Below, piece after piece: positions 17,023-24,921 of a stretch of 38,780 nt of DNA (position 1 is its first letter; each line of letters starts with the position of its first letter). The stretch covers positions 1 through 38,780 of the forward strand of contig JBFKMV010000026.1 of assembly GCA_041629655.1 (NCBI GenBank), read 5' to 3'. Both the position numbers and the translations under genes were made by a program. Under the pieces are notes generated by a model that saw only the letters and a program-made list of their open reading frames with translations, was not told the origin of the DNA and searched no databases. The stretch is from JBFKMV01 sp041629655 (lineage in GTDB: Bacteria > Acidobacteriota > Polarisedimenticolia > Polarisedimenticolales > Polarisedimenticolaceae).

Positions 17023-19709
17023 TCGCGCTTGCGGGTGATCTCGACCTTGCGGCTGAGCATCTCGCCGTCCTTGTTCAGCAGCAGCTTGCCCGGCTTCTCC
17101 GGGATCTTGAACATGAACGGCGTCTCCGCCCCCTCGAGCGCCAGCCGGGTGGGGTACTCGCGCTTGCTCTTCTTGCCGATCGCGGTCACCGAGACGAACC
17201 CGCCGAACTGCACGCCGGTCAGCTCGTGCCGCGGGTTGCCGACCACCACGCGCTGGATCAGCTTGCCCTCGATCAGCCAGTTGCCGTCCTCGGTCGCGCG
17301 GGTGTCGTAGACCAGCTCGAACTCGGGAAGTCCGGTCCCGCGGATCCACTGGTCGAAGAACCAGTCCATCGGCACGCCGAACGTCTCCTCGGCCACGCGC
17401 TGGATGTCGCGGGTCACGACGGGGCGGCCGTTCAGCTCGGTGGCCAGGTTTTCGAGGAACGTGAAGAACTTCTCGCGACCGAACGTCATCCGCAGCATGT
17501 GCAGCGCGTAGGGCCCCTTGGCATAGATCGCCGCGTGGTACGCGCCGCCGTTGAGCGAGCGGGCGTGCTGGACGCTGCCGAACAGGTCGGCGTGGACGAC
17601 CTGCTCGCGCCAGCGCTCGACCTCGCCGAGGTAGGCCTTCCAGCCCTTCTCGCGGTCCTCGCGCTCGTTGATCGCCTCGAGGTACAGCGCCGAGGCGTAC
17701 TCGGCGATGCTCTCCACGAACCAGTAGTTGCGGTCGTTGGCGTGGGTCACGATGCCGCCCCACCACTGGTGGCCGACCTCGTGCGCGACCAGCGAGCGGG
17801 CCGACTTCATCGTCCACGGCCCGACCGCGGCGACCAGGATCCCCTCGCCGCGGAAGGCGGCGCTGCCGAGGTAGACGATCGAGGCGGGGGACTGGCCGTA
17901 CAGGAACCCCATCGGGTCGTTGACCAGATCCAGCTTGTCGTAGGGGTAGTCGACCCCGAAGATCTCGCGGTACAGGTTCAGCGCGTTGGCGGCCTGCTCG
18001 GCCAGCGTCGGGAGCTGCTTGGGCCGGATGTTCCAGTCGGTCATGCCGTCCCGGTCGACGTGGATCGTGACGTCGATCGGCGTGCCGTCGTTGCGCTCGG
18101 CGCGGAAGGCGGGCTGCCGCACCACGTAGTCGCCGAAGATGATCGTGGGGAAGGCGACCTGGCCGTCGGCGACCCAGCGCGTGGTCGTGACCTCGCCCGC
18201 GGTCGACTCGTGGACCTTGCGCCCCACGCCCAGCGTCTTGTAACGCGCGGGCGCCTTGACCGTCAGGTCCAGCTCCTCCAACGTGTCGGAGAAACGCACG
18301 AAGGGCAGCCAGCCGCCGCGGGCCACGCGGGAGTACGACGGCGAGAGCTTGTAGATCGCGCCCTCGTTGGTGAACTGCATCCGCAGCGTCAGCCGGGTTC
18401 CCCCCGGCACCTCGGCCGGCAACACCACCACGCCGCCGTAGGAGCCGACGCGGACCCAGGTCAGCTCGCGCCCCTGCTCGTTTTGGATCGAGTCGATGAC
18501 CAGGCTGGGGTCGCGGAACTGCGACTTGATCCCGCCGCCCCGCATCAACCGGGCGATCGCGAACGGCAGCACCCGCAGCGCGCGCTTGGTGACCAGCCGG
18601 AAGGTGACGTCCCCGGTCATCGTGGAGTGGTCGGCCAGCGCCAGCTCGACCGTGCCCGCGACGGCGCGCAGGTCGTAGTCGCGCGCGTCCGCGTCGTCGC
18701 GCTGCTCGAGGTCGTAGGGTGTGACGTCGCCGGCCAACGTCTGCTGCGAGTAATAGCCGAGGAAGGTGCCGTACTCGGTGGCGCCGAACCGCACCTCCCA
18801 GCCGGCCCAGGAGTCGTGGAGCAGCCACAGCCGGTCGTCGGCGCCCTTCTTTTTCACCACCACGGCCAGGAAGCGGCGCCCGGGCTCGAACGGCGTCGCG
18901 AAACCGCGAAAGCCGTTCTCGCGCAGCTCCCGCTCCTGCTCGTCGCGGAACTCCTCGTAGAGGCGCCGCAGCGCCGGGTCGGTCTCCTCGATCGCGACCG
19001 GGCGCAGTCCCGTGAACGCGGTGGCCAGCAGCCGGTCGCACTCCTCGGGGTCGCAGGTCAGGCCGACGTGCTCGGGCGCGAACTCGAACTTCTCCGGCGT
19101 TTTCGTGGTCAGGTAATCCCAGGCCGCCGCGGCCTGGAAGCTCGTTCCGTGCGGCGGCGGCGCGTAGCGCTGCTCGAGCTGCTCCGCCGTGATCACGATC
19201 CGGTACAGGCGCCCCGCGAAGCGGTCGGTGTAGAGGCTGCCGTTGCGCGCCGTGATCACGAGACCTTCGTGGTCCAGCGAGAAGCGGTCGAAGCGATGGA
19301 ACTCCTCGTCCCCCACGTAGCCGCGCACCAACCCGTCGAAGGTGCCCTGGACGCGCTCGTCGACGACCCGCCACGCACCGTCCTGCTGTTGCAGGGTCAG
19401 CAGCAGGCGCTCGGTACGCAGGCGATCGCGGTCGGCGGTGTCGCGGTGGAACGTGACCTGCCAGCCGTCGGGCGGAGCGGCGCGGAAGCTGTGTGAGAAC
19501 GAGCCGCGCCGGTAGGCCAGACCGTCGTCGTTACGCTCCTGGAACAGCTCCCTGACCAGGCGCGACAGCGTCTCGGTCAGCGCGGCGCGGACCTCGTAGG
19601 TCGGTTCGACGGCGGGACGTTCGTCGTCCGCCGGCCAGGCCGCCGTGGCTAGGAACAGCGCCACCGCGATCGACGGCAGCGCGCGCCACGAGGTGCGCCG
19701 CCCGCGCAC
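17019..19709 (-). CDS. Exported M1 family zinc aminopeptidase
   Basis: This 896-residue protein has an N-terminal signal peptide (about 1-28, core SIAVALFLATAAWPA). A long N-terminal region of about 330 residues precedes the M1 body. The catalytic site is HEVGHQWWGG, with the downstream Glu in WFVESIAEYASALYLE giving the third zinc ligand. The exopeptidase GAMEN-type segment appears divergent (DPMGFLYGQSPASIVYLG), so aminopeptidase specificity is less certain. It is likely periplasmic or outer-membrane-facing and may degrade peptides for nutrition. The GTG start lies 4 nt after the aconitase stop without a strong ribosome site, suggesting coupling to that gene. Confidence 0.88.
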   Translation of the reverse strand: MRGRRTSWRALPSIAVALFLATAAWPADDERPAVEPTYEVRAALTETLSRLVRELFQERNDDGLAYRRGSFSHSFRAAPPDGWQVTFHRDTADRDRLRTERLLLTLQQQDGAWRVVDERVQGTFDGLVRGYVGDEEFHRFDRFSLDHEGLVITARNGSLYTDRFAGRLYRIVITAEQLEQRYAPPPHGTSFQAAAAWDYLTTKTPEKFEFAPEHVGLTCDPEECDRLLATAFTGLRPVAIEETDPALRRLYEEFRDEQERELRENGFRGFATPFEPGRRFLAVVVKKKGADDRLWLLHDSWAGWEVRFGATEYGTFLGYYSQQTLAGDVTPYDLEQRDDADARDYDLRAVAGTVELALADHSTMTGDVTFRLVTKRALRVLPFAIARLMRGGGIKSQFRDPSLVIDSIQNEQGRELTWVRVGSYGGVVVLPAEVPGGTRLTLRMQFTNEGAIYKLSPSYSRVARGGWLPFVRFSDTLEELDLTVKAPARYKTLGVGRKVHESTAGEVTTTRWVADGQVAFPTIIFGDYVVRQPAFRAERNDGTPIDVTIHVDRDGMTDWNIRPKQLPTLAEQAANALNLYREIFGVDYPYDKLDLVNDPMGFLYGQSPASIVYLGSAAFRGEGILVAAVGPWTMKSARSLVAHEVGHQWWGGIVTHANDRNYWFVESIAEYASALYLEAINEREDREKGWKAYLGEVERWREQVVHADLFGSVQHARSLNGGAYHAAIYAKGPYALHMLRMTFGREKFFTFLENLATELNGRPVVTRDIQRVAEETFGVPMDWFFDQWIRGTGLPEFELVYDTRATEDGNWLIEGKLIQRVVVGNPRHELTGVQFGGFVSVTAIGKKSKREYPTRLALEGAETPFMFKIPEKPGKLLLNKDGEMLSRKVEITRKRD

Positions 19710-19713
19710 GGGC

Positions 19714-21762
19714 TCAGACGCCGAACCGCTCGGGCTGCCAGTCCAGCCCCAGCTCTCCCGGAGGCGCCATGTAGCCGAGCAGCGCCGAGGCGGCCACCAC
19801 GACCGGGCTGGCCAGGTAGCCCAGCCCGCCCAGGCCCATCCGGTTCTGCCAGTTGCGGTTGAACGAGGTGATCGCGACCTGGCCCTGCGACAGCGCGTCC
19901 GGTCCCTGACCGAAGCAGGGGCCGCACCACGAGTCGCGGATCTGGCCGCCGACCGAGCGGAACACCTCGGCGATCGACTCGCCGCCGAGCCGCAGGTCGC
20001 CCTGCTCGATCATCCGCTTCACGCCGCCGGAACCGGGGAAGATCACGAAGTCGCGCGCGGTCTGCTTGGCCCCGGCCTCGCGGGCGGCGGCGATCACCAG
20101 CGCGGCCTGCAGCAGGTCGTCGTAGCTGCCGTTGGTGCACGATCCGATGTAGGCCTTGTCGAACCGGATCCGCTCCCGGGCCACCTCCTCGGCCGGCTGG
20201 GCGTTGCCGGGGCTGTACGGCTTGGCGATCATCGGCACCACGTCGGACAGCGGAAGCGTCTCGTCGATCTCGTAATGCGCGTCGGCGCCGGGCCGCAGGG
20301 GCGGGTAGGGCAGCTGGCCCAGGCCTTTGTCGCGGTACCAGGCGTAGGTGATCTCGTCCGGCGCGAAGATCCCGTTGAGCGCCTCGGCCTCGGCCATCAT
20401 GTTGGCGATGGTGTTGCGGTAGGCGATCGGAAGCTGCGCGTCGGCGTCGACCAGCTCCACCGACATGCCCTGCGACTGCTTCGCGCCCCAGCGCTCGAGC
20501 AGCTTGAGCACGATGTCCTTGCCGCCGACCCACGGCTGGAGCTTGCCGCTGAACACCACCCGCCGCGCCCGGGCCGGGGTGAAGTAGATGTAGCCGGTGG
20601 ACCAGCCGAAGCCGAGCGTGGTCGAGCCGACGCCGATCCCGACCGCGCCGTAGGCGCCGTAGGCCCGGCTGTGCGAGTCGGCCCCGGGGATGAACTGTCC
20701 CGGCAGCACCAGGCCCTGCTCGGGGAAGTAGAAGTGGAAGATGCCGTCCCCCGGCGTGGCGTAGTACGGCTTCTCGATGCCGTGCAGCTTCGCGAACTCG
20801 CGCGAGATCGCGGTCTGCCGGTCGTCGGCCTCCTTGCCGGTGAACACGAAGTGGTCGTTGGCCACCGCGGCCTGGCGCGGGTAGATCGCGCCGCCCCCGG
20901 TGATCTGGTTGAAGGTGTGGATCGAGAACGGACCCGTTCCGTCGGAGGCCGGCAGCAGGTCGGCGTAGACGCGCAGCGTGCGCCCGGGCTCCACCGCGGC
21001 ATCCTTGTCCACGCGGTGCGCCCACGCGATCTGCTCGGTGGTGGTCAGCCGGCGCGCCGTCTCGGGGTCGGGCCACTCGATCCGCGGCGGCGTCTCCACC
21101 GAGGCCCGGAACTCGCGCCGCCCGATGGCGAAGATCCCGCCGGTGCGGCGAATCTCGTCCTCCTTGGGCGTCAGCGGCAACGGCTCGTAGGTCTTGCTCT
21201 GTGTCTCGTTGACCAGCCGGCGCGTCGCGGGATCGAACGAGAACTCGTCGCCGTCCCGCGCGTCCCGCACCGCCTGGGGCGACTGCACGACCTGCAACCC
21301 CAGGTTCAGCGAGTTGCGGCGGAAGATGTCGCCCATGTTGTCGCCGCAGACGACGACCAGCGTCAGCCCGGCCTCCTCGGCGACCGCCTTCAGCCCGGCC
21401 GGGCTCATCTCGCGCGAGGAGCCGATGGCGAAGCGGTCGCCGGCGACCACGAACGTCTCGCCGGAGTGCACGCGCTGGCGGAAGTCCGGCATCAGGTAGC
21501 GGAACGAGCCGGCCTTCCAGCGCTCGTCCAGCGAGTCCAGGCTCTCCGACACGCAGTCCTGGGCCGGCGTGATCTGGTCGGTGTCGATCGCGTCCAGCTT
21601 CTCGCCCGGGCGCTCGGGGTCCCAGAAGATCAGCGCGCGGCCGCGGATCGTGCCGGTCTCGGAAATACCGCGCTCGCCGGCGTCGGCGGACGGCAAATCC
21701 TCCACTTTCACGCCCGGCTTGAGCCGGGCCGGTCGGATCGGCGTCGTGGTGCCAAGACTCAT
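19714..21762 (-). CDS. Aconitase-superfamily hydratase with N-terminal swivel domain
   Basis: This 682-residue cytoplasmic 4Fe-4S enzyme carries the substrate-binding swivel domain first: GDRFAIGSSREMSPAGLKAV lies near residue 110. The catalytic core follows: PGADSHSRAYGAYGAVGIGV (about 365), YIGSCTNGSYDDLLQA (about 530) and WCGPCFGQGPD (about 605), supplying the three cluster Cys, then SFNRNWQNR and YLASPVVVAASALLGY. Swivel-first order resembles AcnB without its HEAT-like domain, and is the reverse of AcnA/mitochondrial aconitase. Citrate-isocitrate isomerisation is the default inference; homoaconitase or methylisocitrate activity is possible. GGAGG precedes the ATG. The M1 peptidase gene follows after 4 nt. 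Confidence 0.88.
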   Translation of the reverse strand: MSLGTTTPIRPARLKPGVKVEDLPSADAGERGISETGTIRGRALIFWDPERPGEKLDAIDTDQITPAQDCVSESLDSLDERWKAGSFRYLMPDFRQRVHSGETFVVAGDRFAIGSSREMSPAGLKAVAEEAGLTLVVVCGDNMGDIFRRNSLNLGLQVVQSPQAVRDARDGDEFSFDPATRRLVNETQSKTYEPLPLTPKEDEIRRTGGIFAIGRREFRASVETPPRIEWPDPETARRLTTTEQIAWAHRVDKDAAVEPGRTLRVYADLLPASDGTGPFSIHTFNQITGGGAIYPRQAAVANDHFVFTGKEADDRQTAISREFAKLHGIEKPYYATPGDGIFHFYFPEQGLVLPGQFIPGADSHSRAYGAYGAVGIGVGSTTLGFGWSTGYIYFTPARARRVVFSGKLQPWVGGKDIVLKLLERWGAKQSQGMSVELVDADAQLPIAYRNTIANMMAEAEALNGIFAPDEITYAWYRDKGLGQLPYPPLRPGADAHYEIDETLPLSDVVPMIAKPYSPGNAQPAEEVARERIRFDKAYIGSCTNGSYDDLLQAALVIAAAREAGAKQTARDFVIFPGSGGVKRMIEQGDLRLGGESIAEVFRSVGGQIRDSWCGPCFGQGPDALSQGQVAITSFNRNWQNRMGLGGLGYLASPVVVAASALLGYMAPPGELGLDWQPERFGV

Positions 21763-21788
21763 CGGGTGTGCCTCCGCTGCGATGGGGG

Positions 21789-21794
21789 ATGATA
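21789..21794 (-). promoter_or_regulatory. -10-like box TATCAT for the aconitase-M1 operon
   Basis: On the minus strand TATCAT (21794-21789) lies 26 nt before the aconitase ATG, with GGAGG in between. A TACAAC on the plus strand (21793-21798) overlaps it and could serve the divergent hydrolase gene, so the two promoters would compete for the same DNA. Confidence 0.4.
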
Positions 21795-21827
21795 CAACAG
21801 GGCCGGACGGTCCGCAGGGCAGGAGAG

Positions 21828-22652
21828 ATGAGGCGCGTGCAAGGTCCGTTGCTGTTCGTCGCGGCGTTGATCGCCGCCCTGGTCGTGCTGCCGTGGGTGT
21901 TCCAGCGGCGGCTGATCTACTTTCCGTCGACGGCTCCGCCGCCGCCCGCGGCGCAACTGCTCGCCGACGCGGAGGACGTCGCGTTCGAGACCGCCGACGG
22001 CCTGCGTCTCGAGGCGTGGTTCGTTCGCGGCGACGGCGCCGCGGCGCCGACGGTGCTGGTCCTGAACGGCAACGCCGGCGACCGCTCGCTACGCAGCGGT
22101 CTCGCCGAGACGTTCCGTGCCGCCGCCGCCGCCAACGTGCTGCTGACCGATTACCGCGGCTACGCCGGCAACCCCGGCCGCCCGACGGAGACGGGCCTGC
22201 TCGAGGACGCCCGCGCCGCCCGCGCCTGGCTGGCGACCCGCGACGACGTCGACCCGGAGCGCCTGGTTTACTTCGGCGAGTCCCTCGGCTCCGGCGTCGC
22301 GGTGGCGCTGGCCGCCGAGCAACCCCCCGCGGCGCTGGTGCTGCGCTCGCCCTTCACCTCGCTGGCCGACGTCGGCCGGCTGCACTTCCCGTTGCTCCCC
22401 GTACGCACGATGCTGAAGGACCGCTTCCCGTCGATCGAGCGCATCGGCAGCGTCGGCTGCCCGGTGCTGATCGTCGCCGGCGATCGCGACACGATCGTGC
22501 CGGTCGGGTTGAGCCGCAGGCTGTTCGAGGCGGCGGGGGAGCCGCGGGAGTGGGTCGTCGTCGAGGGAGCGGATCACAACGATGCCGCGCTCACCGACGG
22601 CGACGCGTGGGGCGCGGAACTGCGGGCGTTCTTGAGGCGGCACGGGGTGTGA
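21828..22652 (+). CDS. Membrane-anchored alpha/beta hydrolase (Bem46/ABHD13-like)
   Basis: This 274-residue protein starts MRRVQGPLLFVAALIAALVV, a single N-terminal membrane anchor. QRRLIYFPS follows at the entry to the hydrolase fold, as in the Bem46/ABHD13 group. Oxyanion-region LVLNGNAGDRS (about 70), YRGYAGNPGRPTE, the nucleophile elbow GESLGSGVA, Asp in VAGDRDTIVP and His in EGADHND make a complete triad. The ATG at 21828 was chosen over an in-frame ATG at 21768 because AGGAG immediately precedes it and the anchor then sits at the terminus. The substrate is unknown. Confidence 0.87.
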   Translation: MRRVQGPLLFVAALIAALVVLPWVFQRRLIYFPSTAPPPPAAQLLADAEDVAFETADGLRLEAWFVRGDGAAAPTVLVLNGNAGDRSLRSGLAETFRAAAAANVLLTDYRGYAGNPGRPTETGLLEDARAARAWLATRDDVDPERLVYFGESLGSGVAVALAAEQPPAALVLRSPFTSLADVGRLHFPLLPVRTMLKDRFPSIERIGSVGCPVLIVAGDRDTIVPVGLSRRLFEAAGEPREWVVVEGADHNDAALTDGDAWGAELRAFLRRHGV

Positions 22653-22725
22653 GGGGCAGTAGCAACGGAGTGGGCCCACTAGACGGCAGGGGGCCCGGCA
22701 TCGTACAGCTCGATAAAGGAGCACG

Positions 22726-23253
22726 ATGATGACGCCGACCCTCCTGTTGATCTCGTGGCTCGCGACCACGGCAGGCCTGACGACATCGACGACCACGACC
22801 ACGACCGTGACCCACTTTCGCCAGCCACCCGCGGCACAGTGGAAGCTCGAGCTGCGAACGGACCCGGGCACGCCGCCGTCGGCGCGGGTCTGGTGGATCG
22901 TCGGTCCGGCCGTGCACCGTGGGATGCCGGAGCGGCTGATTCGCCGCTCGGGGCTCGAGCAGTCCGAGCTACCGGACGAGATCCGAGCAAGAATCGCCGA
23001 GATCGACGCCGTCGGCTGCCCGGCGCTGACGCGCATCGCGCGCGACCTGCAAGCGCTGACGACCGGCGAGGCGAGCATCTCGCTTGCCGGGTTGGCCCCG
23101 GAGGACCCGCGGGTACGTTGGGCCGAGCGGTCGTGGCCCCAGCTCGAGGCGTGCGCCACCGCGGCCGCTGACGCCGTTGTTCCGTCGGAACGCGAGCCGG
23201 ACGATCGCGGACGTGCCGTGGACACGGTCCGGCCGGCACCGGGAGATCGGTAG
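22726..23253 (+). CDS. Hypothetical exported protein
   Basis: This 175-residue protein has a short hydrophobic N-terminus (MMTPTLLLISWLATTAGL), then a run of Thr (about 19-27), consistent with a weak signal peptide and a low-complexity linker. The mature part holds a beta-rich stretch (QWKLELRTDP, ARVWWIVGP), a helical middle and a charged C-terminus. Two Cys are present. I do not recognise a family. AAAGGAG precedes tandem ATG codons. It lies 73 nt after the hydrolase gene on the same strand and converges with the DUF1579 gene. Confidence 0.55.
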   Translation: MMTPTLLLISWLATTAGLTTSTTTTTTVTHFRQPPAAQWKLELRTDPGTPPSARVWWIVGPAVHRGMPERLIRRSGLEQSELPDEIRARIAEIDAVGCPALTRIARDLQALTTGEASISLAGLAPEDPRVRWAERSWPQLEACATAAADAVVPSEREPDDRGRAVDTVRPAPGDR

Positions 23254-23300
23254 CCGGAACGATCGCGACCCGTCGGTACGGCGCCAGATCGGCTTTCGGC

Positions 23301-23918
23301 CTATTTCCTCCGCTTGTACTCGATGATCATCGTGCGGAACTCCTTGCCGTCGGGTCCCTTGCCCCACATCTCGAACGAGTTGCGGTTGTTGTCCTTGATG
23401 CGGATGATCGAGCGCAGGGTGACCTGCTGGCCCGTCATCGGGTCGACCATGTTGCTGTCGAACTCGATCTTCCTGGCGGTCGGCTTGCCCGTGCCGATGC
23501 TGGTCATGATCCCGGTGCCCATGGTGTCCATCCAGGTGCCGACGTACTTGTTCACCGCGTTGTCGAACCCGGTGTGGCCGACGCCCTGGAACGGCATGCC
23601 CATCGACTTCCCGCGGTAGGTCTGCTGCAGGTAGCGGCCGCCGAGGATCCACTTCTGCGTCGAGGTTCCGCTGCCTTCGCTGGGGGGCGCGCCGGGCTGC
23701 ATCCACAGCTTGACGCTGACGTCGAACTTGCCGACCAGCGGTTCCAGACGCGCGTGCCCCTTGCCCGGGGTCATCGCCCGCTGCCAGGCGGCCATCATCG
23801 CCTCCTCGGAGCCCGCGGGCGCCGCGCTCTTCTGCTTGGTCGTGCGGGCCGGGCTCTTGCGCGCCCGCGTCCGGATCCGGGAAGTCGATCTCCTGCGTCG
23901 TTCCGTCCTGGACTCCAT
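23301..23918 (-). CDS. DUF1579 family protein
   Basis: This 205-residue protein has an Arg/Lys/Ser/Thr-rich first 35 residues that look disordered, then a lipocalin-like DUF1579 domain. Recognisable stretches are LEPLVGKFDVSVKLWM, WILGGRYLQQTYRGK, GFDNAVNKYVGTWMDTMGTG and EFRTMIIEYKRRK. The function of the family is unknown. AAGGAGG before the ATG supports this start despite the basic extension. It follows the methyltransferase gene by 34 nt and is probably co-transcribed with it. Confidence 0.85.
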   Translation of the reverse strand: MESRTERRRRSTSRIRTRARKSPARTTKQKSAAPAGSEEAMMAAWQRAMTPGKGHARLEPLVGKFDVSVKLWMQPGAPPSEGSGTSTQKWILGGRYLQQTYRGKSMGMPFQGVGHTGFDNAVNKYVGTWMDTMGTGIMTSIGTGKPTARKIEFDSNMVDPMTGQQVTLRSIIRIKDNNRNSFEMWGKGPDGKEFRTMIIEYKRRK

Positions 23919-23952
23919 CTCGTGCCTCCTTGTCTTGAGCCGTGCCGGCGAA

Positions 23953-24822
23953 TCAGGGCCGAACGGCGGTGGCGAAGATCATCAGCGACCTGTCGACGAA
24001 ATCGTCCGCCCGCATGCGGGCGAAGCGCTCGTGAACGCGGCGCCAGAACGACGCTCGTTGCTCGGGTGACAGCGATTCCACGCGGCGCCGAGAGGAGCCG
24101 CGGCTGGTACGCATCGCCAGGAAGCCCTCGCGCCCGTAGCGGTGTGCCAGCTCGACCGTCCAGGTGCGGACGCCGTCGTAGCCGGCGCTGTGCAACAAGC
24201 GCTCCATCTTCTCGGGCGAGCAGAGCGGTTCGTGATTCAGCAGCACGTCGCCCGGCGCGGCGCCGTGGGCGTTCAACTCCTCGTTCCACGCGAGCTGTGC
24301 CGGGAACCTCGGCTCTCCGTCCCACGTGATCGTGCCGAGCGCGCCGCCCGGGCGCAGTACGCGCCGCAGCTCGCGCAACCCGCGCCGCGGATCGGCCAGG
24401 TGGAACAGGACGAACGCGGCGATCGCGGCGTCGAAGCATTCGGCGGCGAGAGCGCACCGGCCGAGGTCCATCGTCACGCGGGGATAGCCCGCCGGGGCCC
24501 GGGCGAGCATGCCGTGCGAACAGTCGGCGGCCACCACGGTCGCCCCCGGCGCGGCGGCGGCAAGCTCGGGCAGCAGGCTACCCACCCCCGCACCGGCATC
24601 GAGGATGCGCCGGCAACCGTCGAGCGGCAGGGATTCGATCAACCGCTTCCCGTGGGGCCGCAGCACCGGCGCCCAGGATTCCTGATAGGACAGCGCGTCG
24701 GCCGTGTAGAGCGCCGCCGCCGCCCGCAGGAACGTCTTGTCTTGCCGGGGCGGGGTACCGCCGGCTCCGGACCCGTCGGGGATCTCGTACCGGCCCAGCT
24801 TCAACCCGGCTGTGAGCTTCAT
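23953..24822 (-). CDS. Class I SAM-dependent methyltransferase
   Basis: This 289-residue protein has a Rossmann-like methyltransferase fold. Motif I is ILDAGAGVGSLLPELA (about residue 70), followed by TVVAADCSHGML (acidic end of strand 2), CFDAAIAAFVLFHLADP (motif IV region) and LRRVLRPGGALGTITWD (motif VI). This is the UbiE/Methyltransf_11 type acting on a small molecule. The C-terminal half is specific to this protein and does not reveal the acceptor. The start at MKLTAGLKLG was chosen because a -10-like box lies just upstream; longer in-frame extensions run into the divergent protease gene. Confidence 0.87.
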   Translation of the reverse strand: MKLTAGLKLGRYEIPDGSGAGGTPPRQDKTFLRAAAALYTADALSYQESWAPVLRPHGKRLIESLPLDGCRRILDAGAGVGSLLPELAAAAPGATVVAADCSHGMLARAPAGYPRVTMDLGRCALAAECFDAAIAAFVLFHLADPRRGLRELRRVLRPGGALGTITWDGEPRFPAQLAWNEELNAHGAAPGDVLLNHEPLCSPEKMERLLHSAGYDGVRTWTVELAHRYGREGFLAMRTSRGSSRRRVESLSPEQRASFWRRVHERFARMRADDFVDRSLMIFATAVRP

Positions 24823-24833
24823 CGCGCAACCCG

Positions 24834-24839
24834 AGGCTA
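24834..24839 (-). promoter_or_regulatory. -10-like box TAGCCT before the methyltransferase gene
   Basis: On the minus strand TAGCCT (24839-24834) ends 11 nt before the methyltransferase ATG. The expected start leaves a leader of only a few nt, and no ribosome-binding site is visible. The hexamer is identical to that at 16367-16372. Confidence 0.35.
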
Positions 24840-24908
24840 CACCAACCCGGGTCCGGTCGCCTCGCCGCTCTCGCGAGAAACCGTTTGCCTCGTCGTCGCC
24901 AACAGCCC

Positions 24909-24914
24909 TATCAT
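24909..24914 (+). promoter_or_regulatory. -10-like box TATCAT, 7 nt before the protease start codon
   Basis: TATCAT ends 7 nt before the ATG at 24922, with no Shine-Dalgarno sequence between, so the transcript is predicted to be leaderless. This spacing matches that at 8527 and 16367. Confidence 0.42.
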
Positions 24915-24921
24915 CGCGGTC

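Noticed and set aside
16503..19496. Long plus-strand open frame
   Set aside because: It is antisense to the clearly real M1 aminopeptidase gene and has a compositionally biased product with no recognisable domain.
19645..21792. Long plus-strand open frame
   Set aside because: It is antisense to the aconitase gene; same compositional artefact.
24142..24921. Possible 260-residue upstream extension of the TerB-protease gene
   Set aside because: It runs antisense through the methyltransferase gene. The ATG at 24922 sits right after a -10 box and gives a sensible N-terminus.
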